DNA of 64,000 nt from Deferrivibrio essentukiensis. GTDB lineage: Bacteria > Chrysiogenota > Deferribacteres > Deferribacterales > Deferrivibrionaceae. The first letter of the stretch is position 1. Every line of letters starts with the position of its first letter. Positions 9,138-18,665 of this stretch are shown here, one piece after another. Both the position numbers and the translations under genes were made by a program. Under the pieces are notes generated by a model that saw only the letters and a program-made list of their open reading frames with translations, was not told the origin of the DNA and did not search any database. The DNA is taken from positions 124,001 through 188,000 of the forward strand of contig NZ_JAJAFU010000002.1 in the NCBI RefSeq assembly GCF_020480685.1, given 5' to 3'.

Positions 9138-9578
9138 CTATTCTCCTTTGACATTTTTCCTATTCTCTACCATGTATCTCATGTTGATAATATAATTATC
9201 CCTGGTGCTATCTACAGTATCATACCTGTCACTCATGTGAATTGCATCTTTAGGGCAAGCCTCTTCACAAAATCCACAGTAAATACATCTTGATAAATCT
9301 ATTTCAAACTTCCTTACCAATCTCTCACCGTTAGGACCGGCATCTGTTTCTATATGAATACATTCAGCAGGGCAGACCTTTTCACAAAGGTAGCAACCAA
9401 CACATTTGCTCACCCCTCTCTCATCGACATTCATATAATGAATCCCTCTAAATTTGTAGATAGGGGACTCTTCATAAGGGTACCTGACTGTTACAGGCTT
9501 TTTAAACATGTGCTTAAGAGTTACACCTAAGCCCTGGAATATTTCAGTAAAAAATATCGTATCAAATATATTCTTCAT
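9138..9578 (-). CDS. nuoI: NADH-quinone oxidoreductase subunit I (2x[4Fe-4S])
   Basis: Peripheral-arm subunit that carries clusters N6a and N6b, passing electrons from NuoG towards NuoB. The 146 residues contain two ferredoxin-type motifs, CVGCYLCEKVCPAECI and CIYCGFCEEACPKDAI, which give eight cluster ligands. The N-terminal helix and the RFRGIHYMN-like segment (KFRGIHYMNVDERG) are typical. A GGGGG ribosome site precedes ATG 9578. Lies 10 bases after nuoH. Confidence 0.97.
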   Translation of the reverse strand: MKNIFDTIFFTEIFQGLGVTLKHMFKKPVTVRYPYEESPIYKFRGIHYMNVDERGVSKCVGCYLCEKVCPAECIHIETDAGPNGERLVRKFEIDLSRCIYCGFCEEACPKDAIHMSDRYDTVDSTRDNYIINMRYMVENRKNVKGE

Positions 9579-9588
9579 TAAGCACCCC

Positions 9589-10575
9589 CTACCTTATCAC
9601 ATAAACAACTATAGATGTTATAACTATATTTGCTAAGGCAATAGGTATCAATATTTTCCAACCAAGCGCCATAAGCTGGTCAAACCTAAGCCTTGGCAAT
9701 GTAGCCCTTAGCCACAGGTAGAAGAACATGAAGAATAAAACCTTCAACACAAACCATACAAATCCCGGTAAAACAGGACCATTCCATCCACCAAGAAAAA
9801 CTATTGCAGCTATTGAAGAAACTACGTACATATTTGAATATTCTGCCAAAAAGAACATTGCAAACTTCATACTTGAGTATTCCACATGAAAACCAGCAAC
9901 AAGCTCTGTCTCTGCCTCTGGCAAGTCAAAAGGCGCCCTGTTTGTTTCGGCTATTGCAGAGATAAGGTATACAACAAATGCCACAAATTGTGGAACTATA
10001 TACCATAGCCCTCCAGCCTGAGCCTCAGTAATCCCTTTAAGGCTAACAGTGCCTGCCAAAAGAATCGGTCCAATAAGGGCAAGTCCCATTGCAGTCTCAT
10101 AACTAATAACCTGCGCTGAAGACCTCAAACTTCCAAGAAGCGCATACTTTGAGTTTGACGCCCATCCAGACATAATAAGCCCGTATGTACCAACAGATGA
10201 CAAAGCTAACACATAAAGAAGACCTATGTTGACATCACTGATGTATGGCTGGATCTGATAGCCAAACAGTGTAAACTTATCAGCAAAAGGGATAACCGCA
10301 AATGCTGATAACGCCGGAATTAAGCTTAATAGCGGAGCTATAATATAAACCGGCTTATCAACCATATCAGGAACTATGTCCTCTTTAGCGACAAGTTTCA
10401 GTCCATCTGCTATAGGCTGCAACAAACCTTTCCAACCTACATGTGTCGGACCAAGCCTTACCTGCATATGACCAATAACTTTTCTTTCAAGCCAGGTCAT
10501 ATAGGCTACACCTAAAAGTAAAACTGTGATAACGATTAGGATTTTGATTACTACTAAGAGAATCTGTAAAAGCAT
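9589..10575 (-). CDS. nuoH: NADH-quinone oxidoreductase subunit H
   Basis: Membrane subunit that forms the quinone-access chamber with NuoB and NuoD; 328 residues and about eight transmembrane helices. Motifs include [21 protein letters not shown] near the N-terminus and [20 protein letters not shown], the acidic loop that lines the quinone cavity. I chose ATG 10575, which lies 6 bases after GAGG; an in-frame TTG at 10581 directly abuts the ribosome site. The preceding gene is a TPR protein rather than nuoG, which is unusual. Confidence 0.97.
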   Translation of the reverse strand: MLLQILLVVIKILIVITVLLLGVAYMTWLERKVIGHMQVRLGPTHVGWKGLLQPIADGLKLVAKEDIVPDMVDKPVYIIAPLLSLIPALSAFAVIPFADKFTLFGYQIQPYISDVNIGLLYVLALSSVGTYGLIMSGWASNSKYALLGSLRSSAQVISYETAMGLALIGPILLAGTVSLKGITEAQAGGLWYIVPQFVAFVVYLISAIAETNRAPFDLPEAETELVAGFHVEYSSMKFAMFFLAEYSNMYVVSSIAAIVFLGGWNGPVLPGFVWFVLKVLFFMFFYLWLRATLPRLRFDQLMALGWKILIPIALANIVITSIVVYVIR

Positions 10576-10585
10576 AGCCAACCTC

Positions 10586-11353
10586 TTATAATTTTTTTAT
10601 ATCTTTAAAAACTTCAACCAACTTTTCAACTTCGGGGTTATTAGGATAATTTTTACTTGCAGTTTCAAGGACTTTTTCTGCCTCGCCATATTGCGACAAT
10701 CCTATCAGAGCTAAGGAATAATTAAGCAATAGTGTTATATCCATTATCCCTCTGCTGTATGCCTTAAAATAACATTTGGATGCCTCTTCATAATCGTGCC
10801 TTGTAAAGTATAAATCGCCAAGCTTTTTATAAGCATCCAAATAGTCACTGTTGATCGCCAGAGTCCTTTTAAATAGCTCTTCTGCTTCTTTAATATTACC
10901 TAAATAGTACTCACATAACCCCAAATAATATACAGCTGCTGCATTTTCTTCATTATTCTCTTTAATCTCATTAAATATTTTTTTTGCTTCTTGCAGGTTA
11001 CCAATCTTAAAATAGACTGTCCCTAGCATGTATTTGGCTCTCATATTATCTTCAGCCAACTCTAACGCCTTAGATAGATATTGTATCGCCTCGGAAAACT
11101 TCATCAGCCTTGCACATGCAAGCCCAAGCCTATAATAATATTTGGCACTTTTTGGATTAAGGGAAACTGCATTTTTAAAATACCTCTCCGACTCACTGAG
11201 TCTGCCTGAGTCATACAAGGAAAGACCAAGATAGTAATTGGCTAAACCATCACTATCTTTACTGTCCTGTATATACCCACTAAGTATCTCAATTGCTCCG
11301 GAATAGTTTCCCATATTATACATCCTCAAAGCTTCCTGTAATTTATTATCCAT
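10586..11353 (-). CDS. Tetratricopeptide-repeat protein inside the nuo operon
   Basis: A 255-residue protein made almost wholly of seven contiguous 34-residue TPR units, running from about residue 3 to 240. Each unit has the Leu/Tyr-Gly-Leu and Ala-x-x-x-Phe/Leu pattern, for example [20 protein letters not shown]. There is no signal peptide or membrane segment, so it should be cytoplasmic. It overlaps the 3' end of nuoG by 8 bases and ends 10 bases before nuoH, so it is cotranscribed and probably translationally coupled. TPR arrays bind proteins; the position suggests a complex I assembly or stability factor. That role is inference, and I recognise no named family. Confidence 0.85.
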   Translation of the reverse strand: MDNKLQEALRMYNMGNYSGAIEILSGYIQDSKDSDGLANYYLGLSLYDSGRLSESERYFKNAVSLNPKSAKYYYRLGLACARLMKFSEAIQYLSKALELAEDNMRAKYMLGTVYFKIGNLQEAKKIFNEIKENNEENAAAVYYLGLCEYYLGNIKEAEELFKRTLAINSDYLDAYKKLGDLYFTRHDYEEASKCYFKAYSRGIMDITLLLNYSLALIGLSQYGEAEKVLETASKNYPNNPEVEKLVEVFKDIKKL

Positions 11354-13640
11354 TATGTTTAACTAAATCTACCTTTAAATACTTCCCTTTGTGGAAGAGA
11401 TCAGCTGTCTCTTTGAAATCATTAGGCAAAGAAACAACACCATCCGGCATACCTTTAACTACAGCAACTCTAAACTTTCTAGTTGTATCTTCAAACTTCA
11501 AAATTATATAATCCCCATCGGTCACGTTGAGCTTAGAGGCATCTGAGATGCTTATCTCGACTGCCGGCTCCGCATATACTTTGCTCAGATCTTTAGACCT
11601 TCTTGTAAATGAACCTGAATGAAGTCTTAATGAACCAGGAAAAACTTTAAATTTTCCTTTACCTTTTGGCGAAACCTTTTTAAGAGCAAATGCTCCGTCT
11701 AACACAAACGGATATTTGACTGTTCCACCATTAAAATCAACATCATTGTATAGCGGCACCTCTTTTCTGATTAAATCTTGAACCTCATCAATACCTTTAG
11801 GAAGGTTTACGCCTAACCTTGCAGATAGTAATGCCAAAAACTCAAGATCAGATATTACTCCATTGTCTACAGCCTTGTTTAAGCTCTGAACCCTTCCCTC
11901 AAAGTTAGTAAATGTACCATCTTTTTCAGCAAAAAGTGATACAGGTATATATACTTCAGATAGCTCCGCGACTTCACTCATAAACGGATCTGTAACTACC
12001 AAAAAGTCAAGCTTGCCTAAAATATCGCCAAGGTCACTATACTCAGGGTGTAATAGAGGATTTTCACCTAAGATTACAAGTGCCCTTAAGCTACCATCTT
12101 CCAACACCTTTCGAAAATCAGCCTGTGCTTCTGTTTTTACATAACCCGGTTTATAGTAAGGGGTACAACCCATATCTATAATACCTTGAGAGTTGTTCTT
12201 AATTTTGCAAGGTACTGTAATTACATTGCTAACCAGCGATTTTATCTCATTAACATAATATAAATCGAGTTCATCGTATGGATTATAGATTAAAACTGGT
12301 TTTTTGGCACTTTTAAAACTTTCTGCCAAATCTTTAAATTCTCCATCACCTTTAAGGCCATTTACAAAATTTTCTATCTTTTCATATACCTCTGACGGCT
12401 TGCCGGTAAAAAAGTTGGTTGCTACTCTCTTAAGTGAAGTCACTTTTGGGTAGAATACACTAAGTGTAGTCTCTTCTTTTCTGCCCATTCTTCTTACGGC
12501 ATAACCAAGCACAGGATTTGACTCGGTTACATCTATGTTTAGCACTACCAGATTGTCAGAGTTTTCCACATCCTCATATGTGCCTTCAGGCAAAGCATTA
12601 ACTGTTTCAAATGAGAAAACATTATTACTTCCGATTACTTCTCTGGCAAATTTTTGAGCAAGAAATGCTTCTTCGTTAGTTACTCTTGGAGAGACCAATA
12701 CCCCAATCGAATCAGCACCATACTTACCTTTTATTTCACCTATTTTAGCGGCAACATATTCTATTGCCTCTTCTATGCTGCTTTCTGAAAATTCCCCCGA
12801 TTTTTTAATCTTTGGAGTCTTCTCCCTTTCAGGCGAGTTAATAAGCTCATACCCGAATCTCCCTTTTGCACATAAAAAGCCATGGTTTACGCCTAAATCA
12901 GGATCTTCGGAGATTTTATAAACTTCATTATCTTCATGCTCAACTATAATTGAACATCCGCATGAACAAAAACCGCAAACAGACTCTGTCTTTTCAAGAT
13001 TCCAAGGTCTGTTTTTAAACAAATATACCCTGTTATTCAATGAACCGACAGGACAAACGCTCATACATTGACCGCAGTATTCACAATTCCACGGTTGGTC
13101 AAATGAGGTCCCAATGTATGTTTCCGTACCTCTGTTTATAAAGCTTATTGCCTGAATATTAACAACTTCGTCACAAATCCTTACACATTTTCCACACAAT
13201 ACACATCTATCAATATCTCTTTCAATAAATGGGTTTGTGTGGTCAAATGGCGTATCGTTTGGTTTCGGGTCAAACCTTACATTCGTAAGGCCAACCTCAA
13301 ATGTAAGATCCTGAAGCATACAGTCCCCACCCTTGTCACAAACAGGACAGTCTAACGGGTGGTTGATAAGGAGAAGCTCTATAACCGTTCTTCTCAATTT
13401 TTGTAGTTTTTCGTTCTGTGTAACTATTTCCATTTTATCAGTTACAGGTGTGGTACAGGCAGTCATAAGCTTAGGGTTTCCAACAACCTCGACCAAACAA
13501 ACACGGCAGGCTCCAAACGGATTTAATGTCTTATGATGACATAATACCGGAATATGGACACCAGCTTTTTCCGCAGCTTGTAAAATCGTGCTATTTGGCT
13601 CTACCTGTACTTCTCTGCCGTCTATTTTAACGGTAACCAT
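11346..13640 (-). CDS. nuoG: NADH-quinone oxidoreductase subunit G
   Basis: Large peripheral-arm subunit of complex I; 764 residues. The N-terminal [2Fe-2S] domain has CHHKTLNPFGACRVC. It is followed by HPLDCPVCDKGGDC (N5-type, His plus three Cys) and the CVLCGKCVRIC and CEYCGQCMSVCPVG cluster ligands. A molybdopterin-oxidoreductase-like domain from about residue 215 begins with CGFCSCGCS and FLCAKGR, the four-Cys pattern of the off-path N7 cluster kept by some bacteria such as E. coli and Thermus. No molybdenum is expected. GAGGGTG precedes ATG 13640. Its end overlaps the TPR gene. Confidence 0.96.
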   Translation of the reverse strand: MVTVKIDGREVQVEPNSTILQAAEKAGVHIPVLCHHKTLNPFGACRVCLVEVVGNPKLMTACTTPVTDKMEIVTQNEKLQKLRRTVIELLLINHPLDCPVCDKGGDCMLQDLTFEVGLTNVRFDPKPNDTPFDHTNPFIERDIDRCVLCGKCVRICDEVVNIQAISFINRGTETYIGTSFDQPWNCEYCGQCMSVCPVGSLNNRVYLFKNRPWNLEKTESVCGFCSCGCSIIVEHEDNEVYKISEDPDLGVNHGFLCAKGRFGYELINSPEREKTPKIKKSGEFSESSIEEAIEYVAAKIGEIKGKYGADSIGVLVSPRVTNEEAFLAQKFAREVIGSNNVFSFETVNALPEGTYEDVENSDNLVVLNIDVTESNPVLGYAVRRMGRKEETTLSVFYPKVTSLKRVATNFFTGKPSEVYEKIENFVNGLKGDGEFKDLAESFKSAKKPVLIYNPYDELDLYYVNEIKSLVSNVITVPCKIKNNSQGIIDMGCTPYYKPGYVKTEAQADFRKVLEDGSLRALVILGENPLLHPEYSDLGDILGKLDFLVVTDPFMSEVAELSEVYIPVSLFAEKDGTFTNFEGRVQSLNKAVDNGVISDLEFLALLSARLGVNLPKGIDEVQDLIRKEVPLYNDVDFNGGTVKYPFVLDGAFALKKVSPKGKGKFKVFPGSLRLHSGSFTRRSKDLSKVYAEPAVEISISDASKLNVTDGDYIILKFEDTTRKFRVAVVKGMPDGVVSLPNDFKETADLFHKGKYLKVDLVKHNG

Positions 13641-13657
13641 ACGCTCACCCTCTTTTC

Positions 13658-15448
13658 TTAATCTATTGCGTTAAAAGGACAGTTTACAATACATTCACGA
13701 CATTTAACACACTTGCTCTTGTCAATGTATGCCACTTTTCCTTTTTCCCAGGTAATTGCATTTACCGGACACACCTTAAAACAGATACCACATTTTTTAC
13801 ATGCGTCTTCTTGTACCTCAAACTTTACTAATTCGGTACATTCTCTACCCGGGCACCTTTTTTCTTTAATATGAGCCTCATATTCATGCCTGAAATATCT
13901 GATTGTCGTAAGAACAGGGTTAGGTGCAGTCTGTCCCAAACCACATAACGAAGAGACTTTAATATCTTGAGCCAAACTTTCCAGAAGCTCTATATCACCT
14001 TCTCTACCCTGACCTTTTGTAATCCTTGCAAGTATATCAAGCATTGTTTTTGTCCCTATTCTACACGGAATACATTTACCGCATGACTCACGCTGAGTAA
14101 ATGTTAAAAAGAAGTGTGCCACATTAACCATGCAGTTTGTTTCATCCATTACAACAACACCACCGGAACCCATCATTGCACCGGCAGCAATAAGAGAGTC
14201 GTAGTCAATTGGTGTGTCTAGCAAGCTCTCAGGCAAACAACCACCTGAAGGACCACCAAGCTGAACAGCCTTAAACTTTCTCTTTTTTGGGATACCTCCA
14301 CCGACTTCAAAGATAAGCTGGCGAACAGTAATACCCATTGGGACTTCTATAAGGCCTGTACTTTTAACTTTACCGCTAAGGGCAAAGATTTTTGTACCTT
14401 TAGATTTTTCGGTACCAATTGAAGCATACCAATCTGCACCATTCAAGATAATCATCGGCAAATTGGCAAAAGTTTCAACATTGTTTACATTTGAAGGCTT
14501 ACCCCATAACCCTTTTACAGCTGGGAATGGTGGCCTTGAACGAGGCATCCCTCTTTCCCCTTCAATAGAAGCCATAAGAGCAGTTTCTTCTCCACAAACA
14601 AACGCTCCGGCACCTTCTTTCAAGTGAAGATGAAACTCAAAGTCCGTACCTAATATATTTTTGCCTAAGAAGCCTCTTTCTTCAGCTACTTTCAAGGCTC
14701 TTTTTACTCTTTGAATTGCAAGTGGATACTCCGCTCTACAATATATATAACCCTCTTTACAGCCAATAGCATAAGCTGCAATAAGCATCCCCTCAATTAC
14801 ATCATGAGGATTACCCTCTATAATACTTCTATCCATAAATGCACCTGGGTCACCTTCATCTGCATTACAGATGAGATATTTTAAATCCCCGGGAGAATTT
14901 CTACAAAAAGTCCACTTAAGTCCTGTAGGGAAACCGCCGCCCCCTCTACCTCTAAGTCCTGACTTTTTAACCTCTTCAATCACCTGCTCAGGGGTCATCT
15001 CTTTTAATACTTTTTTAATAGCTTCATAACCACCATGCGCAATATAGTCATCTATACTATCGGGATCAACTTTGCCACAGTCTTTCAAAACATACCTTTT
15101 TTGATGCTCATAGAATTCATAATAATCCTTTTTTGCAGCCCATTTAGCTACAACCTCTCCACCGACGACATGCTCTTGCACAATGGTCGGTACCATTTCC
15201 GCCGTAACATGCTCATATGTTACAGGCTCTTTGCCAGGAATATAAATATCTACAAGAACGTCTCTAGCACAAAGACCTCTACAACCTGTAGCCTTGACTT
15301 TACAATTTCTTTCCTTTACTTCGGCTGGAAGCCCCGCATCTTCAAACGCTTTTCTGAAAGCTTCCATTACTTCAGTACCTCCGGAAGCAACTCCGGCTGT
15401 ACCCATACAAACATGAACTTCCAAATTTTCTACTACATATTCACCCAT
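13658..15448 (-). CDS. nuoF: NADH-quinone oxidoreductase subunit F, extended (HydB/HndC-like)
   Basis: NADH- and FMN-binding subunit that carries cluster N3. At 596 residues it is longer than the usual 420-450. The N-terminal ~100 residues form a thioredoxin-like [2Fe-2S] domain with cysteines in [18 protein letters not shown] and RGLCARD. The core has [13 protein letters not shown] (FMN), [19 protein letters not shown] and [12 protein letters not shown] (N3). The C-terminal ~50 residues hold two [4Fe-4S] motifs, [12 protein letters not shown] and [12 protein letters not shown]. This layout matches NuoF-like subunits of multimeric FeFe hydrogenases and formate dehydrogenases, yet the gene sits in a full nuo operon. 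GGGGT precedes ATG 15448. Confidence 0.93.
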   Translation of the reverse strand: MGEYVVENLEVHVCMGTAGVASGGTEVMEAFRKAFEDAGLPAEVKERNCKVKATGCRGLCARDVLVDIYIPGKEPVTYEHVTAEMVPTIVQEHVVGGEVVAKWAAKKDYYEFYEHQKRYVLKDCGKVDPDSIDDYIAHGGYEAIKKVLKEMTPEQVIEEVKKSGLRGRGGGGFPTGLKWTFCRNSPGDLKYLICNADEGDPGAFMDRSIIEGNPHDVIEGMLIAAYAIGCKEGYIYCRAEYPLAIQRVKRALKVAEERGFLGKNILGTDFEFHLHLKEGAGAFVCGEETALMASIEGERGMPRSRPPFPAVKGLWGKPSNVNNVETFANLPMIILNGADWYASIGTEKSKGTKIFALSGKVKSTGLIEVPMGITVRQLIFEVGGGIPKKRKFKAVQLGGPSGGCLPESLLDTPIDYDSLIAAGAMMGSGGVVVMDETNCMVNVAHFFLTFTQRESCGKCIPCRIGTKTMLDILARITKGQGREGDIELLESLAQDIKVSSLCGLGQTAPNPVLTTIRYFRHEYEAHIKEKRCPGRECTELVKFEVQEDACKKCGICFKVCPVNAITWEKGKVAYIDKSKCVKCRECIVNCPFNAID

Positions 15449-15457
15449 GTTTTACCC

Positions 15458-15976
15458 CTACTCTTCTTTATTAGCATATTCTCTGAAAATCGCTCTTGCG
15501 TTTTCAGGGGTCAAGTTGCCATAGGTTTTGTCATTTATCATAATAACGGGAGCCATACCGCAAGCACCGATACAGGAAACCTCTTCCAAGGTAAATTTAA
15601 GATCGTCAGAAGTCTCTCCGTTACCTATTCCAAACTCTTCCTTAACCACTTCAGATATCCTTCCTGAACCTTTTACGTGGCAAGCAGTACCACGACATAC
15701 CCTAATTACATACTTACCTCTAGGTGTTGTATAAAACTGGGCATAGAAGGTTAGAACCCCATAAAGTTGGTGGGGAGAAACATTGATATTTTCACCTATT
15801 CTCTCTATCATCTCTTTTGAAAGATACCCATAATGCTCCTGGACCTGTTGTAAAACCGGAATAACCGCACCTTTCTTGCCGGCATACTTAGCACAAATTT
15901 CATCAACGCCGATTAAGTCTATCTCTTGTAAAACTTCTTCTTGGTTTTCTTGAGTTTCTAAAGTTTTATCAGACAT
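15458..15976 (-). CDS. nuoE: NADH-quinone oxidoreductase subunit E
   Basis: Peripheral subunit with the N1a [2Fe-2S] cluster, paired with NuoF in the NADH module; 172 residues. After an acidic N-terminal tail come a helical domain (QQVQEHYGYLSKEMIERI) and a thioredoxin-like fold with the four cluster cysteines in RVCRGTACHVKG and VSCIGACGMAP. Length is normal. AGGTGCAAT precedes ATG 15976. The N-terminal domain of the neighbouring NuoF carries a second, similar [2Fe-2S] fold. Confidence 0.96.
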   Translation of the reverse strand: MSDKTLETQENQEEVLQEIDLIGVDEICAKYAGKKGAVIPVLQQVQEHYGYLSKEMIERIGENINVSPHQLYGVLTFYAQFYTTPRGKYVIRVCRGTACHVKGSGRISEVVKEEFGIGNGETSDDLKFTLEEVSCIGACGMAPVIMINDKTYGNLTPENARAIFREYANKEE

Positions 15977-15983
15977 ATTGCAC

Positions 15984-17177
15984 CTACCTATCTATTTCAC
16001 CAAGAACGATATCTACGCTACCGATTATACCGACCAGGTCAGCTACCATAGCACCCTTAGCCATTTTATTTACTGCACCAAGGTTAACAAAAGAGGGCGC
16101 CCTAATCTTTAATCTATATGGTTTCTCTTCACCATTACTTACTATATAATAACCAAGCTCACCTTTAGGTGCTTCCACACAAGCATAGGTTTCACCCTTT
16201 GGAGTCTTAAAGCCTTTTGATATAAGGTAAAATCTTCTAATAAGCGCTTCCATCCTTTCATATACTTCCTGATGAGAAGGCATTGACACTCTCGGGTCAT
16301 CGGTCATCACAGGTCCTTCGGGAATCTGCTCTAAAGCTTGCTTTAAAATCCTGTTGGACTGCCTCATCTCCTCAATCCTTACCTGATATCTCGCATATAT
16401 GTCCCCTTCCTGCCTAACGGGAACATCAAACTCAAACCTATCATATATACCATATGACTCATCACGTCTGAGGTCAAAGTCAACACCAGAACCTCTCATT
16501 ATAGGACCGCTAACACCATAACTTAATGCATCCTCTTTAGAAAGGTAACCAATCCCCTTAGTCCTCATAAGCCAAATTCTATTTTTAGTCAAAAGCCTTT
16601 CATAAGTATCTATTCTTTCATCAAATATAGATACAAATTCAGCCAACTTTTCCATAAAAAGAGGTGGCACATCCTCTCTAATACCTCCAATTCTAATCCA
16701 TGAGCTCGTCATCCTTTGGCCTGTTGCTATTTCAAACATATCAAGAATGAGCTCCCTTTCCCTGAAAGCATACAAAAATACAGTCATGGCACCTATATCA
16801 AGAGCATGCGTAGCAATCCATACAAGGTGACTTGCAGCCCTTGAAAGCTCCGCAAAAATAACTCTCAAATACTCAGCCCTTTCAGGTATTTTTACACCAA
16901 AAAACTTCTCGACAGCCAAACAATAACCTAAATTGTTTGACAAAGGAGAAAGGTAGTCAAGTCTGTCAGTTAAAGGTATAAATTGATGGTAAGTTCTATT
17001 TTCAGCTAATTTTTCTACACCTCTGTGAAGGAAGCCTATGTCAGGTCTCACATCCACGATAGTCTCGCCGTCAAGATCAACTACAAGCCTCAAAACACCA
17101 TGTGTACTTGGGTGCTGAGGCCCCATATTGACCGTTATTATTTCACTCAAATTATCCTTTACGCTTATATTTTCCAT
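15984..17177 (-). CDS. nuoD: NADH-quinone oxidoreductase subunit D
   Basis: The 49-kDa-type subunit of complex I, related to NiFe-hydrogenase large subunits but without metal; it forms the quinone site with NuoB. The 397 residues include VNMGPQHPSTHGVLRLV at the N-terminus (quinone-site His in HPSTHG) and GFLHRGVEKLAENRTYHQ. The C-terminus has VNLGAVNKMAKGAMVADLVGIIGSVDIVLGEIDR. NuoC is a separate gene, not fused as in E. coli. It lies 16 bases after nuoC. Confidence 0.97.
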   Translation of the reverse strand: MENISVKDNLSEIITVNMGPQHPSTHGVLRLVVDLDGETIVDVRPDIGFLHRGVEKLAENRTYHQFIPLTDRLDYLSPLSNNLGYCLAVEKFFGVKIPERAEYLRVIFAELSRAASHLVWIATHALDIGAMTVFLYAFRERELILDMFEIATGQRMTSSWIRIGGIREDVPPLFMEKLAEFVSIFDERIDTYERLLTKNRIWLMRTKGIGYLSKEDALSYGVSGPIMRGSGVDFDLRRDESYGIYDRFEFDVPVRQEGDIYARYQVRIEEMRQSNRILKQALEQIPEGPVMTDDPRVSMPSHQEVYERMEALIRRFYLISKGFKTPKGETYACVEAPKGELGYYIVSNGEEKPYRLKIRAPSFVNLGAVNKMAKGAMVADLVGIIGSVDIVLGEIDR

Positions 17178-17193
17178 AATCTATCCCCAAACC

Positions 17194-17691
17194 TTATTTT
17201 GTAAATTTAATACCAAGGTTTTGTTCATCCGCCGAATTAAACCACTTTCTATCCTTCAAACCATAATCTTTCCTCAGCGGATGTCCCTCAAAGAAATCAG
17301 GCATAAGGATTCTTCTTAAATCAGGATGACCTTTAAAAGTAACACCTACCAAGTCATACTGCTCCCTTTCAAGGAAATCTGCCGATTTCCAAATATCTGT
17401 CACTGTTTCGTACTCAGGTTCAACCAATGCAATCTTTACGAAAACTCTCAATCTTGCATCTACATTAAGCAAATTATATGAAAGCTCAAACTTTTCCTTT
17501 TTCTTCGGCCAATGAATAGCAACGATATCTGCAAGATACTTAAACCCAAACTCACTGCTCAGACTTCTCAAAACATCCTTGCCTATTTCAGCCGGCACAT
17601 TTATAAAGTTACAACCATACTGGCTGTAGCCATTTATCTTGCCTTCATACTTTGCAGACAATTCTTTCAACAAACTCTCAAATCCCATCAT
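17194..17691 (-). CDS. nuoC: NADH-quinone oxidoreductase subunit C
   Basis: The 30-kDa-type structural subunit of the complex I peripheral arm, without cofactors. The signature is RILMPDFFEGHPLRKDYGL near the C-terminus, together with EREQYDLVGVTFKGHPDLR. I start it at ATG 17691 (a second ATG is at 17688), just after GAGGTGT. The in-frame GTG at 17700 overlaps both that ribosome site and the nuoB end. About 165 residues, normal for an unfused NuoC. Confidence 0.95.
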   Translation of the reverse strand: MMGFESLLKELSAKYEGKINGYSQYGCNFINVPAEIGKDVLRSLSSEFGFKYLADIVAIHWPKKKEKFELSYNLLNVDARLRVFVKIALVEPEYETVTDIWKSADFLEREQYDLVGVTFKGHPDLRRILMPDFFEGHPLRKDYGLKDRKWFNSADEQNLGIKFTK

Positions 17692-17696
17692 ACACC

Positions 17697-18173
17697 TCAC
17701 TTTCTCAAGACCTTGTTGCCTTTAATTTTCTCCTGCAATGCAACAATCGCATCAAGTAGCGCCTCTGGCCTTGGAGGACAACCTGGGATATAAAAGTCAA
17801 CAGGAACGATCTCATCTACCCCTTGGACTGTTGCGTAGGTATCAAATATACCGCCACTGGTAGCACAGCTTCCCATCGCTATAACCCACTTTGGCTCAGG
17901 CATCTGATCATACACTTTTCTTACAACCGGTGCCATTTTTCTGGTCACGGTACCGGCAACAATCATAAGGTCAGCCTGTCTTGGGGTAGCCCTAAATATT
18001 ACGCCAAGTCTGTCAAGGTCATATTTAGAAGCACCAACAGCCATCATCTCGATAGCACAACAAGCAAGACCAAATGTAACCGGCCAAAGGGAAGACCTTC
18101 TAGCCCAGTTTATAACACCATCAACAGTAGCAGTAATAATGTTATCTGAAAACTTATGCTCCATTAAGCCCAT
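17697..18173 (-). CDS. nuoB: NADH-quinone oxidoreductase subunit B
   Basis: Carries cluster N2, the electron donor to quinone. The 158 residues include [11 protein letters not shown] (two adjacent cluster cysteines), [13 protein letters not shown] and [14 protein letters not shown] with the other two. I chose ATG 18173, preceded by AAAGGAG 7 bases upstream, over the GTG/TTG-type extension to 18194 and the ATG at 18164 whose ATG overlaps the nuoA stop (TAATG). All choices overlap the nuoA end, indicating translational coupling. Confidence 0.96.
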   Translation of the reverse strand: MGLMEHKFSDNIITATVDGVINWARRSSLWPVTFGLACCAIEMMAVGASKYDLDRLGVIFRATPRQADLMIVAGTVTRKMAPVVRKVYDQMPEPKWVIAMGSCATSGGIFDTYATVQGVDEIVPVDFYIPGCPPRPEALLDAIVALQEKIKGNKVLRK

Positions 18174-18517
18174 TCTAACGCTCCTTTCTTCCAAGCATAG
18201 AAGTAACCAAATACTAAAATTACGATAAACAAAATCATTTCAATCAGACCAAATATCCCTAACATATCAAATGCTACCGCCCAAGGGAAAAGAAAAACTG
18301 TCTCCACGTCAAAAATAACAAAAAGCATAGCAATTACATAGAACCTTACGTTGTAACGCTTTCTTGCGTCACTAAATTCCGGCATACCACATTCATAAAC
18401 ACTGTACTTAACCTTTTCAGGTTTCCTAGGTCTTATCAAAAAACCTACACTCACACTGATAATACCTATCAGTGCAGAAATTACTAACATTAACGCTATT
18501 GGAAGATATCCGCTCAT
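18164..18517 (-). CDS. nuoA: NADH-quinone oxidoreductase subunit A
   Basis: First gene of the nuo operon. A membrane subunit of 117 residues with three transmembrane helices. The long loop after helix 1 has [21 protein letters not shown], containing the conserved Cys at the quinone chamber, then [27 protein letters not shown] lies 4 bases before ATG 18517. The region upstream holds a promoter candidate with TTGACA. Confidence 0.97.
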   Translation of the reverse strand: MSGYLPIALMLVISALIGIISVSVGFLIRPRKPEKVKYSVYECGMPEFSDARKRYNVRFYVIAMLFVIFDVETVFLFPWAVAFDMLGIFGLIEMILFIVILVFGYFYAWKKGALEWA

Positions 18518-18551
18518 ATTCTCACCTCTGTATTTTGTATACAGTATGCAT

Positions 18552-18580
18552 TATGTATCATAGACATTAATAAGTGTCAA
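18552..18580 (-). promoter_or_regulatory. Candidate promoter of the nuo operon
   Basis: On the minus strand, TTGACA (18580-18575) is a perfect -35. At 17 bases lies TACATA (18557-18552), in an AT-rich run that also contains TATGAT and CATAAT at less favourable spacing. The first nuoA codon is about 35 bases further on. Confidence 0.5.
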
Positions 18581-18602
18581 CAAGAAACATCGTTTTATGA
18601 CA

Positions 18603-18633
18603 AGGGATATGGTTGTATAATCCCTCTTTTTTT
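18603..18633 (+). terminator. Terminator-like hairpin facing the plus strand
   Basis: AGGGAT (18603-18608) and ATCCCT (18620-18625) form a 6-bp stem, followed by C and seven T residues (18627-18633) on the plus strand. No plus-strand gene lies upstream, so it is an orphan. It could end an antisense or divergent transcript arising near the nuo promoter, or be chance. Confidence 0.35.
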
Positions 18634-18665
18634 ACTATAGATTATATTTAAAAAATCTATAATGA

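Noticed and set aside
15035-15667. 210-codon open frame on the plus strand opposite nuoF and nuoE
   Set aside because: It lies antisense to two well-supported Fe-S subunits, has no recognisable domain and no ribosome site; a shadow of the coding strand.
18636-18661. 8-bp perfect inverted repeat TATAGATT/AATCTATA beside the rluD stop
   Set aside because: The stem is nearly all A-T and no T tract follows on the minus strand, so it is a poor terminator for rluD; could be chance.
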